A DNA stretch of 64,000 nt, from assembly GCF_905171765.1 (NCBI RefSeq), contig NC_053395.1:188421577-188485576 (forward strand), in the 5' to 3' direction. The notes under the pieces were generated by a model that saw nothing but the letters and a program-made list of their open reading frames with translations, had not been told where the DNA came from and searched no databases. This stretch comes from Bufo bufo. Its lineage: Eukaryota > Chordata > Amphibia > Anura > Bufonidae. This document shows, in pieces, positions 11,018 to 23,330 of the stretch (position 1 is its first letter; each line of letters begins with the position of its first letter). The translations under genes were made by a program, and so were the position numbers.

Positions 11018-12459
11018 TTAAAGGGGTTCTCCAGGACATAAGAAAATGAAAATACTTAAAGGGATTCTGTCACCAGTTTTCAACCCTGTCAGCTAAACAT
11101 ATGCTGATGTTCAAGGGCGTCTTCACGATTCCTAATGTGGGCTTATAAAGGTCATCTGTGGGCTTATTTAGCTAAAAAACTGCTTTTACTAGCCTGTCAG
11201 TCAAACAAATAAGGTGCCCAAGGGGATGTTAATGGATGCAAGATGCCGGCCGCACCCACCGCCGTTCGTGCCCAGCGCCGCCTTTCCGGACTTCTGTGCC
11301 ACCTCCTAATCCTCTGTGCCGCCTCTCGCTCTCCCTCCCTCCCCCCTCCTCCTGCTGTAAGATCTCGCACATACAGGGGTTGAGCGAAGTGCCAGCGCAT
11401 GCGCACTTCGCTGGAAGAAGCCAAATAAAGAAGTCCGCACGGGCGCATCAGGCAGAGGCCTGTGCGCACGCACAAGATCTTACAGCAGGAGGAGGGGGGA
11501 GGGAGGGAGAGCGAGAGGCGGCACAGAAGTCTGGAAAGGCGGCGCTGGGCACGAATGGCGGCGGGTGCGGCTGGCACCTGGCATCGCTTTACATCCCCTT
11601 GGGCACCTTATTTGTTTGACTGACAGGTTAGTAAAAGCAGTTTTTTAGCTAAATAAGCCCACAGATGACATTTATAAGCCCACATTAGGAATCGTGATGA
11701 GGCCCTGAACATCAGCATATGTTTAGCTGACAGGGTTGAAAACTGGTGACAGAATCCCATTAAATAATACTTTATTATAAATATATTCCCAAATATCTTT
11801 CGTTATAATGACTCGTTTTGTCTAGGGAGCAATCAATAGGAGAAACAAAGTGGCCGCTGTTCTATTAGTACACCAGAAACCTGTCCTAATAACACCGCAG
11901 GACAAGTTACTTTACAACACTGAGCTAAAGCGCTGTCTCATCCTCCTCTCTGCTCTGCTTGTCAGGGATTATTATCCTGAATACAGTTTAATATTAGCTT
12001 CAGCTGAATCTATGTAGGAATGGAGGAGATGTGAAGTACAGAGAGGATGGTGGAAATGTGAGTAATGAGCAGCAGCATTTGTATGAAGTCTCCATTACCA
12101 GTCTGTCCTGTCCATCCTCTCTGTACTTCATGTCCCCTCATGAGCTCCTTTCCTTCAGAGATTCAGCTGAAGATCTTATCAGCTGTATTCAGGATCATAA
12201 TCCCTTACAAGTAGAGAGGAGAAGGAGGAGGCAGCTCTTTACCTCAGTGTTGTGAAGTAACTTGCCCTGCTGTGTGACTAGGACAATTCAGGTAATGTGT
12301 GTACTAATAGGACGGCGGCCATTTTATTTCTCCTAATGATTGCTCCCTAGACAAAACAAACTAATATACTGTAGCTAATGAAACGTAATGGGGAATATAT
12401 TTATAATAAAGTAATATTTAGGTATTTTCATTTTCTTAATTCCCAGAGAACCCATTTAA
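11018..12459. mobile_element. Palindromic TTAA-type MITE with another nested inside
   Basis: TTAAAGGGGTTCTCCAGGACAT at the left mirrors AGAACCCATTTAA at the right. After removing 11056-11763 the arms pair (ttttgtctagggagcaatca against tgattgctccctagacaaaa; gtaacttgccctgc against gacaagttac). Internal frames such as one at 12031-12255 arise from the palindrome. Confidence 0.75.
11056..11763. mobile_element. T2-type palindromic MITE nested in 11018-12459
   Basis: TTAAAGGGATTCTGTCACC and GGTGACAGAATCCCATTAA flank arms of over 250 bp (tcagctaaacatatgctgatgt against its inverse; aaataaggtgccc against gggcaccttattt) around a GC-rich core. A truncated relative lies at 32890-33239. Confidence 0.85.
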
Positions 12460-12719
12460 AGGCTCTGTACACAGTCAGGTACATTTTTCTTTATGATTGC
12501 ATTTTACTCATTTTGAGCTAAAAAATAATTTTTTCAATAGGTCTTTATTAAAAAATATTTAGCTGGTTCTGTCACAAAGGGCTAACTGTTTTTCTAGCTT
12601 TATGAATGGTACTTTAATTTGTGCAGTCATCTAATAACCCTTATCTTTAAATTACTAAAAGGTCATAAAAACACTTATTTAAGCCACATTCTTATCAGTA
12701 AGATAAGAACTGAGCTTTA

Positions 12720-13147
12720 GGCTACTTTCACACTCGCGTTTGGTGCGGATCCGTCATGGATCTGCACAGACGGATCCGTTCAGATAATACAAACGTCTGC
12801 ATCCGTTCAGAACGGATCCATTTGTATTATCTTTAACATAGCCAGGATCCGTCTTGAACACCATTGAAAGTCAATGGAGGACGGATCAGTTTTCTATTGT
12901 GTCATAGAAAACGGATCCGTCCCCATTGACTTACATTGTGCGTCAGAACGGATCAGTTTGGCTCTGTTTTGGTGTCCGCCTCCAAAGCGGAATGGAGACG
13001 GAACGGAGGCAAACAGACATTCTGAGTGGATCCTTTTCCATTCAGAATGTAATGCATTAGGGCAAAACTGATCCGTTTTGGACCGCTTGTGAGAGCCCTG
13101 AACGGATCTCACAAACGTAAAGCCAAAACACCAATGTGAAAGTAGCC
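12720..13147. mobile_element. TTA-flanked TCACAC-type MITE with GGATCCGT repeats
   Basis: GGCTACTTTCACACTCGCGTTT and the inverse ...CAATGTGAAAGTAGCC, with TTA on each side (12717-12719, 13148-13150). The inside is a string of gatccgt/acggatc palindromic words. Confidence 0.8.
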
Positions 13148-13476
13148 TTAATGAGTCTTTATAAAGGTCAGAGATCAGAGATCAGGAGCACATGAGCTCC
13201 CTGCCTGACTGAGGGGAGAGAAAAAGCTGTGCAGGGAAAACCGCTCATCATTTTTATTAAAGACCAATTGAAAAAAAAGATTTTAGCACAAAATGAGCAC
13301 AATAAGTACAATGCAATAATAAAACAAAATTGCCACCAATGGTGTAAATAGCCTTTAAGTTATTAGATGTTCAGAACAATGGTGAGGTAGGTAATACACC
13401 AGCCTAATGGACAAATAATGGACAAGAAGAATATACTAGTAAAAACTGGTAATCTGAATAAGGGCAAAAAGACTAA

Positions 13477-14003
13477 GGCTACTTTCACACTTGCGGCAGT
13501 GTGATCCGGCGGGCAGTTCCGTCGTCGGAACTGCCCGCCGGATCCGCCGCTGACTGAAAGCATTTGTGAGACGGATCCGGGTGCGGATCCGTCTCACAAA
13601 TGCATTGCAAGGACGGATCCGTCTCTCCGCTTGTCATGCGGACCGACGGATCCGTCTTGTACATTTCTTCACATTTTTACAGATCTGTGCATGCGCATGC
13701 CGGAGCGACGGATCCGGCATTCCGGTATTCTGAATGCCGGATCCGGCGCTAATTCATTCCTATGGGAAAAAATTCAGGCAAGTCTTCAGTTTTTTTCACC
13801 GGAGAGAAAACCGTAGCATGCTACGGTTTTCTCTTTTGCCTGAGCAGTCAAAACGACTGAACTGAAGACATCCTGATGCAAACTGAACGGATTACTCTCC
13901 TTTCAGAATGCATGGGGACATACCTGATCAGTTCTTTTCCGGTATAGAGCCCCTGTGACGGAACTCTATGCCGGAAAAGAAAAACGCAAGTGTGAAAGTA
14001 GCC
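13477..14003. mobile_element. TAA-flanked TCACAC-type MITE
   Basis: GGCTACTTTCACACTTGCGG and inverse CGCAAGTGTGAAAGTAGCC, flanked by TAA (13474-13476 and 14004-14006). Contains many cggatccg words and the short palindrome accgtagcatgctacggt. Confidence 0.8.
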
Positions 14004-14132
14004 TAATTGGAATTTGCACCCTGGATGGCACATATGCTTAATTCTATGAGGATTCATTTTCTTTGCAGAGAGGCGCATAGTTGAGACTGTCTAGTGCAGC
14101 ATATCTAAAGAGGCAATGCTCTATTAAATTAC

Positions 14133-14469
14133 TTAAAGGGGTTGTGCACCTTTGGGAGGATTTTTGGCCAACCCAAACCCGGCCCCCCCCCATGGCAGAC
14201 CTGCGAAGGAAAGCGAACTTACCCATTTCCTGACCTTAGCTACTCCACTGGTCTCCCTGGATGTAAACATCTTGTTTGACGCCGCCGCAGTGACCTCCTC
14301 CCCTTGCATCATGTGACCATTTGTCAAGACAAAAGTGGAGTTTAGATCCAGGGAGTCCAGCGGAGCAGGTAAGTCTGCTTTCCATTGCAGGTCTGTCCTG
14401 GAGATAGGGTTTGCCAAATTACCCCCCCCCCCCCCCCTCCCCCCTTTCCAAGGTGCACAACCCCTTTAA
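14133..14469. mobile_element. TTAA-type palindromic MITE
   Basis: TTAAAGGGGTTGTGCACCTTTGG and inverse CCAAGGTGCACAACCCCTTTAA around a body with long C runs. Confidence 0.8.
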
Positions 14470-14989
14470 GATAAAATATAAGGGTAAAAAGTATACTAGC
14501 AACTCTTACCATCGACACCCACCTCTGATCAGACCTAAATTACAAAACAAGCAGGGAAATTTATGGTTGCCTATAGCAACCAATCAAATTCCGTCTTTCA
14601 TTTTTCACAGCTCCTTTGGAAAATGAAAGGTGGAATCTGATTGGTTGCTATGGGCAACTAAGCCAGTTCTACTTTACACCAGTTTGATAAATCTCCCCCA
14701 AAGACTTTTGTGTCGATGGGGACATCCACTTCTCTACATTCCTTCTTATTCAGTGCTAATGCATGTGCGAAAATAATGAGTAAAGTGTACCTTCAGTGAG
14801 TGACCTAAAAAAAAACAAGAGAAGCACCCAAGTGTATCCATTCAAGCTCCAGATCTAATATTACAAAAATAGTGTTCTATGGCGTTGATTACCAAAATGG
14901 TCTGCAGGCAATCATTTCAATATGGGGCAGAGAAGAAGAAGACTTGGATTACTTCAGCCCTTTACTTTCTCCCTGCCATTTCAGCTTCA

Positions 14990-15330
14990 TTAAAGGGGTT
15001 GTCCCATGAAAAATATTGTCCAGTTTTCAAGCCAGCTCCTGGATCGGAATTATTTTGTAATTTCATGTAATTAAAAATTTTGCATAGCCACTGAGTTACT
15101 CAATTAAATGTGTCAGTATAGCAACACCTGCTGTTTCAGTATAGCAACACCTGTTTTTTTTTTTTTCTTATTTCTTTGTCCTGCTCACTGAGATGGCTGC
15201 ACATGCTCAGTTTCATCCTTCAGCTGCTTCCTGATCTGTGATTGGGAGAGCAAGAATCCTTAGCTGCAGCAGAAAGGACACTCCCCCTGAGCTGCCAGCG
15301 GAGTCCAACATGTAGTGTTAGCCAGCAAGC
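14990..15330 (+). mobile_element. Truncated TTAA-type MITE (family of 42890-43335)
   Basis: Starts TTAAAGGGGTTGTCCCATGAA (TTAA 14990-14993) and follows the 42890 copy through cctgctcactgagatggc, catgctcagtttcatcctt and gacactccccctgagctg. The right end is lost. Confidence 0.65.
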
Positions 15331-15789
15331 TTGTGTTTGATTTGATCCGCTCCTAATGTAATGTCAAATATCTGGAAGGGGTTAAAAACATAGCAAAACC
15401 AACAATTTTTTGGGTTCATTATACAGCGTTGACTTGCAGCTTTTACGTTGCATCCTGCACTTTAATGCAGTTGTGGCCAGGCAGCGGGCTCCCAGTAGAT
15501 GGCATTATGCCTATAAACACTCTGACCTCAATCATAAAAAGCTCTACTATAATAAAAGACTTAATTTGTGGTGCTCTTTCATGGTGATGGGTTCAGATCA
15601 ATTTTCCCTTGAATTGAAAAGCCTGAGTAGTATAATGACATTTACTTTAGCTTAATCAATGTAGGATTGAAAGAGATACCAAGTATATCCAACAGCTAAC
15701 AAGGCAGTTAATACTATTCCCAGAGCAGCATTTCAAGGGCACAATGTAACATTGGGGGTTTTGTTAGGAAACTAAAATGATTTTTAAAG

Positions 15790-15827
15790 ACTGCACTTTT
15801 TTGGGAAAGTTAAAACTAGAGATCGAC

Positions 15828-15883
<56 letters not shown>

Positions 15884-16250
15884 TTTTAAATTTCTTTAAG
15901 AACTTTTTTTATTTTCTGACTTTAGATAATTTTTTTTTTTGGGGCAGCCATCTTGCCCAACACGTTCTTAACAGCCTTTACAGAAATGCTTTACAGCAAC
16001 CACCATAAGCTGCCGACACAATGGACAGGAGGGGAACCTGACTGACTTCTATGGGAGGGTTTTCTAGGCATGCTCTGTGACCTGTGCAGAGGTCAGGAGG
16101 GGAAGCCTTGATATCACCTATTGTGAATGGTGGATCCTGTGTTATCTGTAGAGAGGTGATATTTGATAATGATAGGCAGATAACTGTGGTAAAGTGATCT
16201 GTACAGACCAAGAAGCAGTGCCTACAATAAGGCTTCGTGGCCTAAAGTGC
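15790..16250. repeat. Relic related to 3420-3960, with an (AT)n microsatellite
   Basis: An (AT)n run at about 15832-15874 is followed by T-rich sequence and then blocks shared with 3520-3960 (ggcagccatcttgcc, gggttttctaggcatgctctg, tattgtgaatggtggatcctgt). Confidence 0.6.
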
Positions 16251-16305
16251 AGGATTTTATGTTTTTTGCTATAGATATTACCACTATAGTTGACTCTTAC
16301 TGTAA

Positions 16306-16608
16306 GGCCTCATTGCACACAAACGTTGTTTGGATCTGCATCAGAGCTGAATTTTTTGAGGCTCGGATGCGAACTTTTTCACTTCAATGGGGCAGCTAAA
16401 TATGAGGACAGAACTCTGTGTGCTGCCCGCATCCGTTGCTCCGTTCCGTGGCCCGGCAAAAAAAAATATAGAACATGTCCTATTCTTGCCCGTTTTACGG
16501 ACAAGAGTAAGAATTTCTATTATGTATGGGCGTCCTGTTCCGTTCCGCAAATTGTGGAATGCACATGGGCGGCATCCGTGTTTTGCGGTCGGTCGTGTGC
16601 ATGTAGCC
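16306..16608. mobile_element. TAA-flanked MITE
   Basis: GGCCTCATTGCACACAAACG at the left, GTCGTGTGCATGTAGCC at the right, with TAA on both sides (16303-16305, 16609-16611). The interior has ttccgtggcc and gttccgttccgcaaatt words seen in sibling copies at 24035 and 61582. Confidence 0.65.
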
Positions 16609-18359
16609 TAAGTAACTGTTTACTGACCTGCAATGCTAACCAAGTCATGAATGATTATATAACACAAAGAGAAACAGTTTGAGGAAGAGGAGGGTCAGGG
16701 GGTGGTTAGAGTGTCCACACAAACATGTACACCCGGAATCAGTTCTCTGGAACACATAATCTTCTAGTAAGTAGTGGCAAACTAAGCACAACAGTGTCAG
16801 AAGCAGGCACTGTATTGCAGGCTGGGAGAGAATGCCTGCAGTGGGGAACCTACTAAAAAATAAATGATACAGCTAACAGGAGGTAAAAAAAAATACTGAC
16901 ATTACCCAAACATGCACATGAAAACATGATGGCTTATTCTTAACAACAGACATGCTTTAACTTACTTTAGGGAATGTGACATTAACGTTGGTTAATGTAA
17001 TTAATTTAACAGGCTGTGTTAGAAGTTTGTTTTTTGTGTGTTTTTTAATAAAGTTTCCCCTTTAATTATTATATTACCTTTCATATTCCTTGTAATGTAG
17101 TGAATTAGGGATAGTTATTAAACATATACAAAGCCATCGTTCTGTGTCACATGACCACCAGGCCACATTCATTCCATAGTGGTTAATTCACAGGACATGC
17201 TTACTGCACACTAGACATCCATAGGAGGAGGAGGTGACTGAAAGCTATAAACCTCTGTGCACAAAGAAAAAAGAACTCCGCTCCAACGAGAACATCATCC
17301 AGGTAGGATGTTGTAGGCTACTATCTCTCTCTTGTATTACCATGGGGCGACAACCATGTGCTACGTTGGTAGCGTGGCAAAAGGGGCATCCCCACTGTTT
17401 TGCAGGACAGGTGATCGATTGTGATTTGTCTGTTTTATATTTTTTTAATCACATCTAGTAAATATATTTATTCACTTAGCCTGCATGAGCCTTTTCTATT
17501 CTCGAATCCTTGAATTCATATTAAAACACAGGCACATTTAACATAGGTATAGGCCGTGTGGCAATAAGGGGTTAACCTCCAAGCTGAGGGGTGCACACTA
17601 CGGTCACTTTACAAGCCAAATATGGTAGTTGGGCGTTACAATAAATAGATGCCCTGAATGTGGTTATTGCCCAAATGGCACTGATGTGTGATCTCTGCAA
17701 TAATCCTGAACATTTTCAGAAACGTGAAATTATTAAATATTTACTAAATAATACACTAAATATTAATTTTGAGATTTTTTCCATGCTTAGACTGAGTCCC
17801 ATTTGGGGACAGCAAGTGATAGCAATGTTTGTTAAGCATTGCGGATTATGTCAGCACAATGAATTTCTGTCCAAATAGGTTAGCTAAACCTTGTTTTGAA
17901 CTAACTTTTTTACAGCAACAGTAATTACCTTTAAAAGTCACCTCCAGTTTCATGTGATTTCACCTGTCTAATCCTTGAATTGCAAAATCATTTGGTAGCT
18001 TTCACCTTTAAGCAGCCGTAAGCTTGTGAAAAATGAATCCACACTTAGCCATTGAAACACAGAAAGGTCAAAGAAAGGACTTTATTTCTCTGCTCGGAGA
18101 TTTGGGCAGTTTATCCTCCCTCTTCCCTCTAAGGCCTTGTGCCTTCACTCTACTGAATGGCTGATAAAAGACTATGACAGGGGACACAGATAAGCCAGTC
18201 AAACCACAAGTGAATTCCCAGCCCAATGTCACTTTATGCTGATAAGGAACAGCCATTATTACTGTAGACTGATCAGACACAACGGATTCTGCAGCGATTA
18301 CACCGTTTTTTTTTCCCTCAGCCCCAAAAGCAATTTTAATGGGAAATATATTCACGTAC
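16609..18359. other. Intron without recognised element
   Basis: AT-rich intron of UBR3 with simple A/T runs. I see no coding signal, RNA gene or paired repeat end here. Confidence 0.5.
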
Positions 18360-18460
18360 CTCTGCGCAGCGGCTGGGGCATTGTTAGGACCTGAATGAGC
18401 AATATTGAGGTGACATCTCTTAAGAGCAAAGGAACCTCTGCTCTCTCGTCATCGCTTGTC
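18360..18460 (-). CDS. UBR3: UBR3 exon (RDVTSILLIQVLTMPQPLRR)
   Basis: 101 bases between acceptor tgccttctcag and donor GTACGTGA. Its first G completes Gln and its last G opens a Glu codon. It encodes TSDDERAEVPLLLRDVTSIL followed by LIQVLTMPQPLRR. The DVTS-LLIQ-L-MPQPL pattern is characteristic of UBR3. It is recognisable only because both splice phases and the motif agree; no start or stop codon marks it. Confidence 0.93.
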
Positions 18461-18879
18461 CTGAGAAGGCAAACACATAAAAGCATTTACAGAAGGAAAG
18501 TACAAGATACTGCTACTAAGCACGTGAAATCGTGACGCCGTATTTAGGTGCTTGTCTCTTTTCCCTAAGCAGATGTGCACAGGGTATATGGAGTTGAGGC
18601 CGGCCGCAAATATTAGACAGTTTGGTCGACAGCTACAGCTGTATTCTCCCTGACCATCCCATACACATGAACGCACAGCCGCGCGTGCTTGTCTTCTGAA
18701 TAGGAGAGAGCAGAAAGCCTTTAACAGACGCCTTTCCCCTTAGAACAAAGGGATCGGACATGTTGAAATTCAGCAACCCAATCCTTCTTTCACATACTGT
18801 GACATCTCTCATGCTGTTAAGAGAAAATCAGGACACTCCCATAAACATCAGGCGGTTGGCTGTGCCCATCTAATGGGCA

Positions 18880-19830
18880 GCTTTAAGATGGATTTACAAG
18901 GGGCAATAATCGGACAGATCATCAGGAATGAACATTGCTTTGAATGCTCATTCCTGACAATCTGCACGTGTAAAGGTGTCACTGATCACCTGATGAATGA
19001 GCAAAACAGTCAACGGGTGATCCTGTAGTTCGTGCAGGCACCTAAATTACCGTTTCTGAGCAGCAGATTGTGCTGTCTAAGGCTACTTTCACACTAGCGT
19101 TCGGGGCTCCGCTTGTGAGTTCCGTTTGAAGGCTCTCACAAGCGGCCCCGAACGGATCCGTCCAGCCCTAATGCATTCTGAGTGGAGGCGGATCCGCTCA
19201 GAATGCATCAGTCTGGCTCCGTTCAGCCTCCGCTCAGCAGGCGGACACCTGAACGCAGCTTGCAGCGTTCGGGTGTCCGCCTGGCCGTGCGGAGGCAAAC
19301 GGGTCCGTCCAGACTTACAATGTAAGTCAAAGGGGACGGATCCGTTTGAAGATGACACAGTATGGCTCAATTTTCAAACGGATCCGTCCCCCATTATCAT
19401 GAACAAAAAAAAAATTTTTTATTTTTTTTTGTTCATGTTTATGCAAACGGATCCGTTCTGAACGGATGCAAGCGTTTGCATTATAGGAGCGGATCCGTCT
19501 GTGCAGACACCAGACGGATCCGCTCCTAACGCAAGTGTGAAAGTAGCCTAAACAGCGATCAGCTGCCCAGAAACAATGCAGCTGTATGAGGTTGAGCAAT
19601 CACAATAGCGATCCCTCGTCCTCATACTGTGGAGGAGATCGCTGCATGTAAATGTAGAGGTCACCTCCAATGAACAAAAAGCAGAAAAGAAAAACTTCCT
19701 TCCCAACAATCTGCTGCTGCTCAGCGCGTCTAAACACACCTTTAGGCTTGGGCACAAATATATTAGGGAAAAGCATCATCAGGAATCTCACTATTATATC
19801 TCAGACCACTGTCCCTGTATACGGTCAAAG
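18880..19830. mobile_element. Dispersed repeat split by a MITE
   Basis: The parts 18880-19080 and 19552-19830 share text with 59900-60262 (gcagattgtgctgtct against agacagcacaatctga; atgagcaaaac and cattcatcagg-type blocks; gaggagatcgctgcatgtaaat against gaggagatcactgctattacatgcag). The copy here is interrupted by 19081-19548. Confidence 0.55.
19081..19548. mobile_element. TAA-flanked TCACAC-type MITE, long palindrome
   Basis: GGCTACTTTCACACTAGCGTTC and inverse GCAAGTGTGAAAGTAGCC, TAA on both sides (19078-19080, 19549-19551). Contains many cggatccg words and an aaaaaattttttatttttttt core. A close sibling of 35655-36153. Confidence 0.82.
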
Positions 19831-20023
19831 GTAGTCTGACGACAGGGCCCTTATATCTTTTTTTTCAAGCGCGTGAAAAATGCATCAAAACTGACTGCAC
19901 CTGCCTGGGGACAACAGAAACACTGAACGCAATTGCAGAAAAAACTGACTGCTTGCGAAATGGGGCGAGTTTCACTGAACGCATCCAGAGCCAATCCGTA
20001 TCGTTCGTGTGAAAGAGGCCTTA

Positions 20024-20942
20024 GGCCCCTTTCACACGGGCGTTGCAGGAAAAGGTGCGGGTGCGTTGCGGGAACACCCGCGATTTTTCCGCGCGAGTGC
20101 AAAACATTGTAATGCGTTTTGCACTCGCATGTTTGGTACCCAAACCCGAACTTCTTCACAGAAGTTTGGGCTTGGGTTAGGTGTTGTGTAGATGTTATTA
20201 TTTTCCCTTATAACATGGTTATAAGGGAAAATAATAGCATTCTGAATACAGAATGCTTAGTAGGTGATCAATTGAGGGTTAAAAAAAAATAAAAAAAATT
20301 AACTCACCTTCTCCTCTTACCGCGTAGTTCCCGGTCTCTTCTTTACTTCTTTAATGATGAGCTGTGGGCTAAAGGACCTTTGGTGAAGTCAGATCACATG
20401 CTCCAATCACATGGTCCATCACCGTGGTGATGTACCATGTGATTGGAGCATGTGATCTGACGTCACCACAGGTCCTAGCCGGTAGTTCATCATTAAAGAA
20501 GTAAAGAAGAGACCGGGAACTACGCGAAGAAGAGGAGAAGGTGAGTTAATTTTTTTATGTTTTTTTAACCCTCAATTGATCACCTACTAAGCATTCTGTA
20601 TTCAGAATGCTATTATTTTCCCTTATAACCATGTTATAAGGGAAAATAATACAGTGAATAGACTGTCACCTAGCAACCGTGCGTGAAAATCGCACCGCAT
20701 CCGCACTTGCTTGCGGATGCTTGCGATTTTCACGCAACCCCATTCACTTCTATGGGGCCTGCGTTGCGTGAAAAACGCAGAATATAGGGCATGCTGTGAT
20801 TTTCACGCAACGCACAAGTGATGCGTGAAAATCACCGCTCATGTGAACAGCCCCATAGAAATGAATGGGTCGGTATTCAGTGCGGGTGCAATGCGTTCAG
20901 CTCACGCATCCGCGCGGAATACTCGCCCGTGTGAAAGGGGCC
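20024..20942. mobile_element. TTA-flanked TCACAC-type element with two-level palindrome
   Basis: GGCCCCTTTCACACGGGCGTTGC and inverse GCCCGTGTGAAAGGGGCC, TTA on both sides (20021-20023, 20943-20945). Within it lies a second palindrome (about 20185-20660) whose arms run through ttttcccttataacatg, ggtgatcaattgagggtt, accggtagttc-type and catgtgattggagcatgtga blocks and their inverses. Confidence 0.85.
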
Positions 20943-21235
20943 TTACTCGTAAAGTCCTAGTCCACAGCAATATACCTAGCCCGTCTACCATTTACTATGG
21001 TAGCATATACAGTGGTCTGTTTATTACGTCCCCTGCCTCAAAATTCTCACTCATGTCACTATTTGTTTAACCGCTTACAACATTTTCATTCAGATCTTTT
21101 TTTCATTAGAGGACTTATTTGACAGTATATATTTTTATGTAAATGTAGTGTGTGTATCGGCTGAACTCAATTTCTCCAATGTTTGCGTCTCTTCCGGTTT
21201 TACTGCTTAGAACTCTCATGTCATATGCACTATGC

Positions 21236-21368
21236 CAGGGATGCTCAACCTGTGGCCCTCCAGCCGTTTTAAAACTACAGCTCCCACCATGCCCTTCTGT
21301 AGGCTGTCCGTGAATGATGAGAGTTGTAGTTTTGCAACAGCTGGAGGGCCGCAGGTTGAGCATGCCTG
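21236..21368. mobile_element. hAT-type MITE (CAGGGATGCTCAACC)
   Basis: CAGGGATGCTCAACCTGTGG and inverse CCGCAGGTTGAGCATGCCTG with a perfect 8-bp target duplication cactatgc (21228-21235, 21369-21376). The inner palindrome aactacagctccca/tgagagttgtagtttt is shared with 32508, 51707 and 59532. Confidence 0.88.
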
Positions 21369-21379
21369 CACTATGCTAT

Positions 21380-21422
21380 GTGCCTAAGGAAGGAGGCTCT
21401 ATGCCTCCGAAACGCGTTGCAC
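21380..21422 (+). ncRNA. Hammerhead-ribozyme-like motif B (degenerate)
   Basis: Stem I is gtgc (21380-21383) with gcac (21419-21422). The core ctaagga replaces the canonical CUGANGA (one key G is A). Stem II is ggaggc/gcctcc, six pairs with a five-base loop (21392-21408). Then comes GAAACGCGTT, where A-U and C-G form a two-pair stem III around a GC loop and U is the cleavage-site base. Probably inactive because of the core change. It lies just after the hAT MITE 21236-21368 and is followed by a T-rich tail. Confidence 0.6.
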
Positions 21423-22468
21423 TGCCCACAACTATAATTATTAACACATTTTTAGTGTTCTTAGCAGAACTCTTTTATACCCATTTATCATTTTTTGTTT
21501 ATTTTACTCATATCTGTGATCCTTGGTCAAGAGGGAGTGAGCAGCAACTATGCCTGCGGTGGACTAATTTACCATGCAGACACCAGAGTTGTGCCTGAGA
21601 CTGCACAGCTCCGCTTGGCAAGCACCTGTGCACACTGCATGTCTTTCCACTGTTTTTAGGGTAATGCACCAGGGTGCGCTCTTGTGTCTCTCTTTCTAGA
21701 CAACCTAGACGTTACAGGCATCTTTCTGAGAAAAACAAATGAGCATTGTACTTAAATTAAGATGCAAATAAGAAATTGGCAAATAAGCTAAAGTAACAAA
21801 GAGTGTTAATTGAAACATCAAGCCCACGGTACTCCAGAGAGCACGATTCCTGGCACCGCCAACTGGGCCACAAATTGCAATCACAGTAGTAAGTGCAATG
21901 CTTTTAGACACTAACAGCCCCTTGGAGAGTTACAAATTCATGAGCAAGCATTTCAAGACGCTCAGACGGCATCCTCTGTTAGCTGAACAGTCCACACTGA
22001 TTAAATGCCACTAAAAACAGGCAGGGGAAAAAAAAGAAGAAAATAACAGAGGAAATACCTCTACTTATAAAAGAGTGAGAAAAATGCCATTTCTAATTAC
22101 TGCTAAGTCTATGTAAGTTAACTCAGCGACTGGACGGTGGTTTTTCATATCATAGTAGTTACAGTATATCTCGGACTGGAATTTTATTGCTATGAAAACT
22201 GCAAAAAAGCAGTACTCATGTGATAGACGTCACCATAACTTCAGAATATCAATACCCAGCATGGAACATAGGGGTCTAAAGCTGGTGACGTCATTCACAC
22301 TGCAGCATGGGGGAGCAGAGCAGTCCAAGTCACAGAGACCGAGGAGTTAGTTTTTATGTCCAAAATTCTGTGTGGACTGAAGCCTAATATTAATGTTCAT
22401 AGGAGTTGGACCTGCACTTTTTATTACACAGCTCTGATTTGCCTCTTTCTCTTCACACAGCCATGGAG

Positions 22469-22720
22469 TTAAAGAGGACCTTTCACCTTGAAAAACATTG
22501 TGAACTAAGTATGCTGCCATGGAGAGCGGCGCCCGGGATCTCCCTGCATTTACTATTACCCCTGGGCGCCGCTCCGTTCTCCCGTTATGCCCTCCGGTAT
22601 CTTCGCTTACTAAGTTATAGTAGGCGGTGTCTTCCCTTGTTCTGTGGGCGTCTCCTTCTCCTAGGCTGTAGCGCTGGCCAATCGCAGCGCACAGCTCACA
22701 GCCTGGGAGAAAAAAAACTC
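22469..22720 (+). mobile_element. TTAA-type element, left end
   Basis: Starts TTAAAGAGGACCTTTCACC and contains gcgccgctccgttctcccg and gctgtagcgctggccaatcgcag; the right end was not found. It is followed by ctaggtgcgtcttatag, a phrase repeated near 41655. Confidence 0.5.
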
Positions 22721-23224
22721 CTCTAATACCTAGGTGCGTCTTATAGAGCGAGAAATACAGTATGTAGGTGAAGTACCTGGTACCCTCCTTTTTAGTCCAT
22801 CTGCCACGGATCTCCCAATTCCTGGTCCTCTCTGCATTCACCTACAATGGCTGCTAGCTTGTCAGACTACCCTATGCCCACTGTGCGTCAACTGTCTGAG
22901 ACACTATCCCCACCTCTCAGATTGGCTGTGCTGATGGTGGCAGAGCCGACCAATCTGAGAAGCTGGCAATCATAGTAGACGAATGCAGAGGGAATCGGGC
23001 ACTGGTGGATCTAGGTCAAGAGAACTAAAAAGTAACATACCAGATACTTTACCTATTTATTAACAAGGCAATTTTTAAAATATCCTAGACAATTTGGAAA
23101 CATAAAAACCATTTCCCATTTTTGAAAAGATGGTTCAAAAGTATCAAACTTCCAAAAAATCTATTCCCATACAGAGTAAATTATACAGGTGTCAGCTGTC
23201 ACTAAATTCTATACAAACACTTAC

Positions 23225-23330
23225 TGGGGATCTTTCTTTGGCAAAAGTTGTGTTAACTTTTTCCACGGATTATACTCGGAGTCAATGCTGTACAGCCTCA
23301 TGTGCATGGCTAAGACATGGAAGAGCTGAT
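23225..23330 (-). CDS. UBR3: UBR3 exon (QLFHVLAMHMRLYSID...)
   Basis: 106 bases between acceptor tttcttttgcag and donor GTAAGTGT. AT completes an Asn codon and CA opens a Gln codon. It encodes QLFHVLAMHMRLYSIDSEYN followed by PWKKLTQLLPKKDP. The first part is strongly conserved in UBR3. The end (LLPKKDP, joined to QTSDDERAEVP of the next exon) is the most divergent stretch of the gene in this window. Confidence 0.95.

Noticed and set aside
11197..11619. Pair of ~126-codon frames on opposite strands
   Set aside because: Produced by the GC-rich centre of the palindromic MITE 11056-11763.
15400..15660. Open frame at 15410-15655 after a repeat end
   Set aside because: No recognisable protein, begins in phrase-like repeat text (gggttcattatacagcgttgac) and lacks splice or homology support.
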